Shown: one piece after another, positions 43,572-45,956 of the stretch | How the letters are laid out: each line of letters starts with the position of its first letter | Position numbering within the stretch: position 1 is the first letter of the stretch | NCBI GenBank assembly: GCA_001873365.1 | Contig: MNYZ01000059.1 | Coordinates: 1 to 45,956 of the forward strand | Length of the DNA: 45,956 nucleotides | Reading direction: 5' to 3' | DNA from: Oscillatoriales cyanobacterium CG2_30_40_61 | Lineage (GTDB): Bacteria > Cyanobacteriota > Cyanobacteriia > Cyanobacteriales > Microcoleaceae | The notes under the pieces: generated by a model | The model's database searches: none | What the model was told of the DNA's origin: nothing | Seen by the model: the letters and a program-made list of their open reading frames with translations, nothing else | Position numbers and translations under genes: made by a program

Positions 43572-43800
43572 AAAAAGGATAGGAAATGTAGGGGCGGGTT
43601 CGGCAAGGGTTAATAATTCTAACCAATAATCTTTGTAAACCCGCCCTAGCTTCTCGCCTATTCTGGGTTTGATCCCCCCTAACCCCCCTTAACAAGGGGG
43701 GAATAGGAAATGTAGGGGCGGGTTCGGCAAGGGTTAATAATTTCAACCAATAATCTTTGTAAACCCGCCCTAGCTTCTGCAAAATTTAACAATTTTAAGT
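43551..43800. repeat. 124-bp tandem duplication of a palindromic element
   Basis: Two copies, offset by 124 bp, each hold a CCCCCCTAACCC hairpin (perfect 8-bp stem in the second at 43683-43701), AGGAAATGTAGGGGCGGGTTCGG, a 40-bp AT-rich centre and AAACCCGCCCTAGCTTCT. The ends GTAGGGGCGGGTT and AAACCCGCCCTA are imperfect inverted repeats. It is non-coding, MITE-like, and overlaps the 3' end of the DUF4384-like gene. Confidence 0.8.
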
Positions 43801-43862
43801 TGACAAAATCAAATTCAATACGCTAAAATTAAAATAATAAATTCCACATACAACTAAACATA

Positions 43863-44231
43863 ATGTTAACGATTAATTTAGATTTAGATGATGAATCTGA
43901 AAAATATTTAGCCGAAATTCTCTCTCAAGAAAAAACCAATAGTAAGGAACTGATCAAACGATTATTACGAAATCATTGGTTAAATTTACAACCGCCTCAA
44001 ACGGTTTTAGAAAGAATGGGAGGATATCCACCTAAACATTTATTACAAGGATCAGGGGATTTATCGGATCGAGATGTCCGTAAACAAGTCATCGCTGAAC
44101 GGATTGAAAATCAAGAAGATGAAAAGATTGTCAAATCAGCATTAAATTCTTTAGAGAATGTAGGGGGAAATCCTCGAAAAGCAGAATGGTTAGCTTGGGA
44201 TGCTGTTAAGGATGGATGGGAGGAAGATTAA
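43863..44231 (+). CDS. Antitoxin-like small protein
   Basis: A 122-residue protein. The N-terminus (MLTINLDLDDESEKYLAEILSQ, then SKELIKRLLRNHWL) resembles a ribbon-helix-helix antitoxin, followed by the cyanobacterial block VLERMGGYPPKHLLQGSGDLSDRDVRKQVIAERI. No toxin gene is adjacent, so it is an orphan or has another role. The call is tentative. Confidence 0.55.
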   Translation: MLTINLDLDDESEKYLAEILSQEKTNSKELIKRLLRNHWLNLQPPQTVLERMGGYPPKHLLQGSGDLSDRDVRKQVIAERIENQEDEKIVKSALNSLENVGGNPRKAEWLAWDAVKDGWEED

Positions 44232-44289
44232 TAAATTTAATTAATGGAGAATAAGCGATCGCATTTTCAAAACTTAACCTAACTCCCAA

Positions 44290-44355
44290 CAGAAACCGGG
44301 TTTCTTTCACAAAACTTGATTTCTCATTCCAGATCTGAGTAGAAACCCGGTTTCT
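44290..44355. repeat. Inverted pair of the AGAAACCGGGTTTCT repeat
   Basis: AGAAACCGGGTTTCT (44290-44304) is the exact reverse complement of AGAAACCCGGTTTCT (44341-44355). The pair lies between the antitoxin-like gene and the TPR-CHAT gene and could terminate the former. Confidence 0.75.
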
Positions 44356-44405
44356 AATTCGCCTAACACACGCTACAATATTATTAACCCAGAGAGGAGC
44401 ATCCC

Positions 44406-45956
44406 ATGAACGATGAGCAATCCAATCAATATTCTCCTGAAAATTATCTTACCTTAATTCAAGGATTATTGCAAGCAGAATATGAAGATAATATTGAACA
44501 ATTAAATACCCTGCTTGCTGAGAAACACCATCTCCTCAACCCACAATTTGCTCAATTCTTAAAAGTTGTCGCTGCGGAAATTATTGAAGCACACCCAGAA
44601 GTAACAGAAACGATAGTAGCATTAGTCGAAAATATCAGTATTAGAGTTAGCGATTTTCCTCTGGGAAACCCTAGATATATTCAAAATATTGCCATTGCGG
44701 GATATGAGTTTGTCTTGGGTTATCGTCAGGAAGAATCCGAATTAGGGGCGCAAACAAATAATAATCTGGGGACTGCCTATTCTGACCTAGCAGCAATAGA
44801 AAATACCGAAGAGAATTTAAAAGCAGCCATCGCTTGTTATCAACTGGCTTTAAAAGTTCGTCAACAACAGACATTACCCCAAGGTTGGGCAACGACAAAT
44901 AATAATCTGGGGAATGCCTATTCTGACCTAGCAGCAATAGAAAATACCGAAGAGAATTTAAAAGCAGCCATCGCTTGTTATCAACTGGCTTTAAAAGTTT
45001 ATCAACAACAGACATTACCCCAAGGTTGGGCAACGACAAATAATAATCTGGGGACTGCCTATTCTGACCTAGCAGCAATAGAAAATACCGAAGAGAATTT
45101 AAAAGCAGCCATCGCTTGTTATCGACAAGCGTTAATAGTTTATCAACCCAAAACATTACCTCTAAACTGTGTAATAACAGGACGCAATTTCGGGGATTTA
45201 GGGTTTAAAATTGGGAACTGGGAATGGGGAGTGGAGGGCTATGAATCGGCGATGAAAGCAGTAGAAAATAGTCGCAGTCGGGCGCAAACCGATCAACAGC
45301 GTCAAGAGATTTTAGCCGCAGCCATTGGGGTTTATGCAAATGCAATTCAATGTTATATTAATTTGGGGAATTATCAACAGGCATTATTGACCGCAGAGCG
45401 ATCGCGGTGTCGGCAGTTAGCGGATTTATTTGCCAGTAAGGATCTCTATCCCAATGCGGAAGTTCCCCCGGAATTGGTGGCGGAATATAATAGTTTGAAA
45501 CAACGGATGAATCAGTTAGAGCAAAAACCTCCAGCGAATACGCCGGAAAATCCCTCAAAAACTGGTCAACTCTCCCCAGAAACTTTAGTAGAAATTGAAC
45601 AATTAGAAACGGAAAGAAAGCAGCTTTGGCAAAAAATTCGCAGTCATGATCCGGTATTAGCAGGTCAAATAGAAGTTGATGTGATTCAGTTAGCAGAAAT
45701 TCAGGAGTTAATTCAGGATGATGTCACCGCTATTGTTAGTTTTTATAGTACCAATGATCGGACGTTTGCGTTTGTGTTGCGGCGGAGTGACCTAACCCCC
45801 CTAACCCCCCTTCCCTGCGAGGGAATGGGGGAACAATCTGACTCCCCTCGCCTCACAGGAGAGGGGTCGGGGGAGAGGTCAAACTCCCCTCGCCTCACAG
45901 GAGAGGGGTCGGGGGAGAGGTCAAACTCCCCTCGCCTCACAGGAGAGGGGTCGGGG
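44406..45956 (+). CDS. TPR-CHAT protein (caspase-HetF-associated), 5' part, open at window edge
   Basis: A frame of at least 517 codons starts at ATG 44406 (AGGAG 6 nt upstream) and has no stop before the edge. Residues 1-118 are helical ([18 protein letters not shown]). Three 47-residue TPR units follow ([20 protein letters not shown] ...), nearly identical in DNA with a period of 141 bp. A helical linker (about 250-420) leads to [15 protein letters not shown] and [10 protein letters not shown], the usual start of a CHAT peptidase domain. After RRS the frame enters palindromic repeat DNA ([18 protein letters not shown], then 14-residue units [14 protein letters not shown]). The CHAT catalytic His and Cys would lie beyond the window. 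The frame stays intact, so the insert may be tolerated or may have broken the gene downstream. Confidence 0.85.
   Translation, partial: MNDEQSNQYSPENYLTLIQGLLQAEYEDNIEQLNTLLAEKHHLLNPQFAQFLKVVAAEIIEAHPEVTETIVALVENISIRVSDFPLGNPRYIQNIAIAGYEFVLGYRQEESELGAQTNNNLGTAYSDLAAIENTEENLKAAIACYQLALKVRQQQTLPQGWATTNNNLGNAYSDLAAIENTEENLKAAIACYQLALKVYQQQTLPQGWATTNNNLGTAYSDLAAIENTEENLKAAIACYRQALIVYQPKTLPLNCVITGRNFGDLGFKIGNWEWGVEGYESAMKAVENSRSRAQTDQQRQEILAAAIGVYANAIQCYINLGNYQQALLTAERSRCRQLADLFASKDLYPNAEVPPELVAEYNSLKQRMNQLEQKPPANTPENPSKTGQLSPETLVEIEQLETERKQLWQKIRSHDPVLAGQIEVDVIQLAEIQELIQDDVTAIVSFYSTNDRTFAFVLRRSDLTPLTPLPCEGMGEQSDSPRLTGEGSGERSNSPRLTGEGSGERSNSPRLTGEGSG
45842..45956. repeat. 42-bp tandem repeats inside the TPR-CHAT frame
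   Basis: The unit beginning CTCCCCTCGCCTCACAGGAG is present at 45842-45883, 45884-45925 and 45926-45956 (cut by the edge). Copies are identical. CCCCTC and GAGGGG parts make each unit able to fold. The unit of 42 bp is a multiple of three, so the frame is kept. Confidence 0.9.

Noticed and set aside
43558-43782. Minus-strand 74-codon frame
   Set aside because: It lies wholly within the 124-bp tandem palindromic repeat and has no coding character.
44671-45156. 161-codon minus-strand frame with three repeats of a Leu-rich sequence
   Set aside because: It is the antisense of the 141-bp TPR units; its repeats merely mirror them, and no ribosome site is present.
45743-45940. Minus-strand frame made of [11 protein letters not shown] repeats
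   Set aside because: It is the reverse reading of the 42-bp repeat array inside the TPR-CHAT frame.
44766-45956. Possible CRISPR-like arrays (141-bp and 42-bp periodicity)
   Set aside because: No unique spacers separate the repeats; the first set is coding TPR units and the second is head-to-tail identical units.

Overview
The window reads as a chromosomal segment of a filamentous cyanobacterium of the Planktothrix/Oscillatoria kind. The evidence is AT-rich coding sequence with many GCGATCGC (HIP1) octamers, a chlorophyll synthase (chlG), a phytochrome with the bilin-binding Cys inside its GAF domain, cyanobacteria- and plastid-typical families (DUF4090, DUF3067, an EGY-like site-2 protease), several pentapeptide-repeat proteins, and dense small palindromic repeats. 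The genus is inference; the cyanobacterial origin is firm.

Layout. 1-7.9 kb: hemB (tetrapyrrole synthesis) diverges from long-form pta, followed by a decayed DHH phosphoesterase tail, a secreted metzincin-like metalloprotease and a polar amino acid-type binding protein. 7.9-13 kb: a small conserved protein diverges from a possible operon of a secreted pentapeptide/TPR protein, a DnaJ_C-like protein of unknown role and a DUF4090 protein. Two CRP-like boxes lie in front of the operon, and a large pentapeptide-repeat protein converges on it. 13.2-16.1 kb: tRNA-Ser(GCT), a damaged membrane protein, an SGNH hydrolase and a peptidoglycan-binding/C39-like protein. 16.1-19.1 kb: a dCache-HAMP-PAS-PAS adenylate cyclase. 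19.4-22.7 kb: tRNA-Val(GAC), a Uma2 pseudogene, and a ClC-CBS-Usp protein whose gating glutamate is glutamine.

22.7-30.5 kb is all on the minus strand: pbpC, a degenerate Ser/Thr kinase, DUF3067, a site-2 protease and a GT81-type glycosyltransferase. The last four are closely spaced, with a complete MITE (TIRs and target duplication) between pbpC and the kinase. 30.9-34.2 kb: phytochrome-PAS-GGDEF-EAL. 34.3-37.9 kb: a PIN toxin-antitoxin pair, an XRE regulator with an 18-bp palindrome overlapping its promoter, fabG, trxA, a GxxExxY protein bordered by CACAAAGA repeats, and a small conserved protein. 38-42.4 kb: a class A PBP, chlG, a small zinc-ribbon/TM protein and a GNAT acetyltransferase.

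42.6-45.9 kb is accessory: a DUF4384-like protein, a 124-bp tandem duplication of a palindromic element, an antitoxin-like protein, and the 5' part of a TPR-CHAT gene that runs off the window. This last gene holds three near-identical 141-bp TPR units and then 42-bp repeats in frame at the start of its CHAT region. It is the best candidate for something unusual, possibly part of a caspase-like conflict system.

Themes: second-messenger signalling (an adenylate cyclase, a red-light c-di-GMP module, possible CRP operators), peptidoglycan synthesis and turnover (two class A PBPs, a PG-binding protein), tetrapyrrole/chlorophyll supply (hemB, chlG), and a strong load of short palindromic repeats at 3' ends of genes, some of which have entered reading frames.
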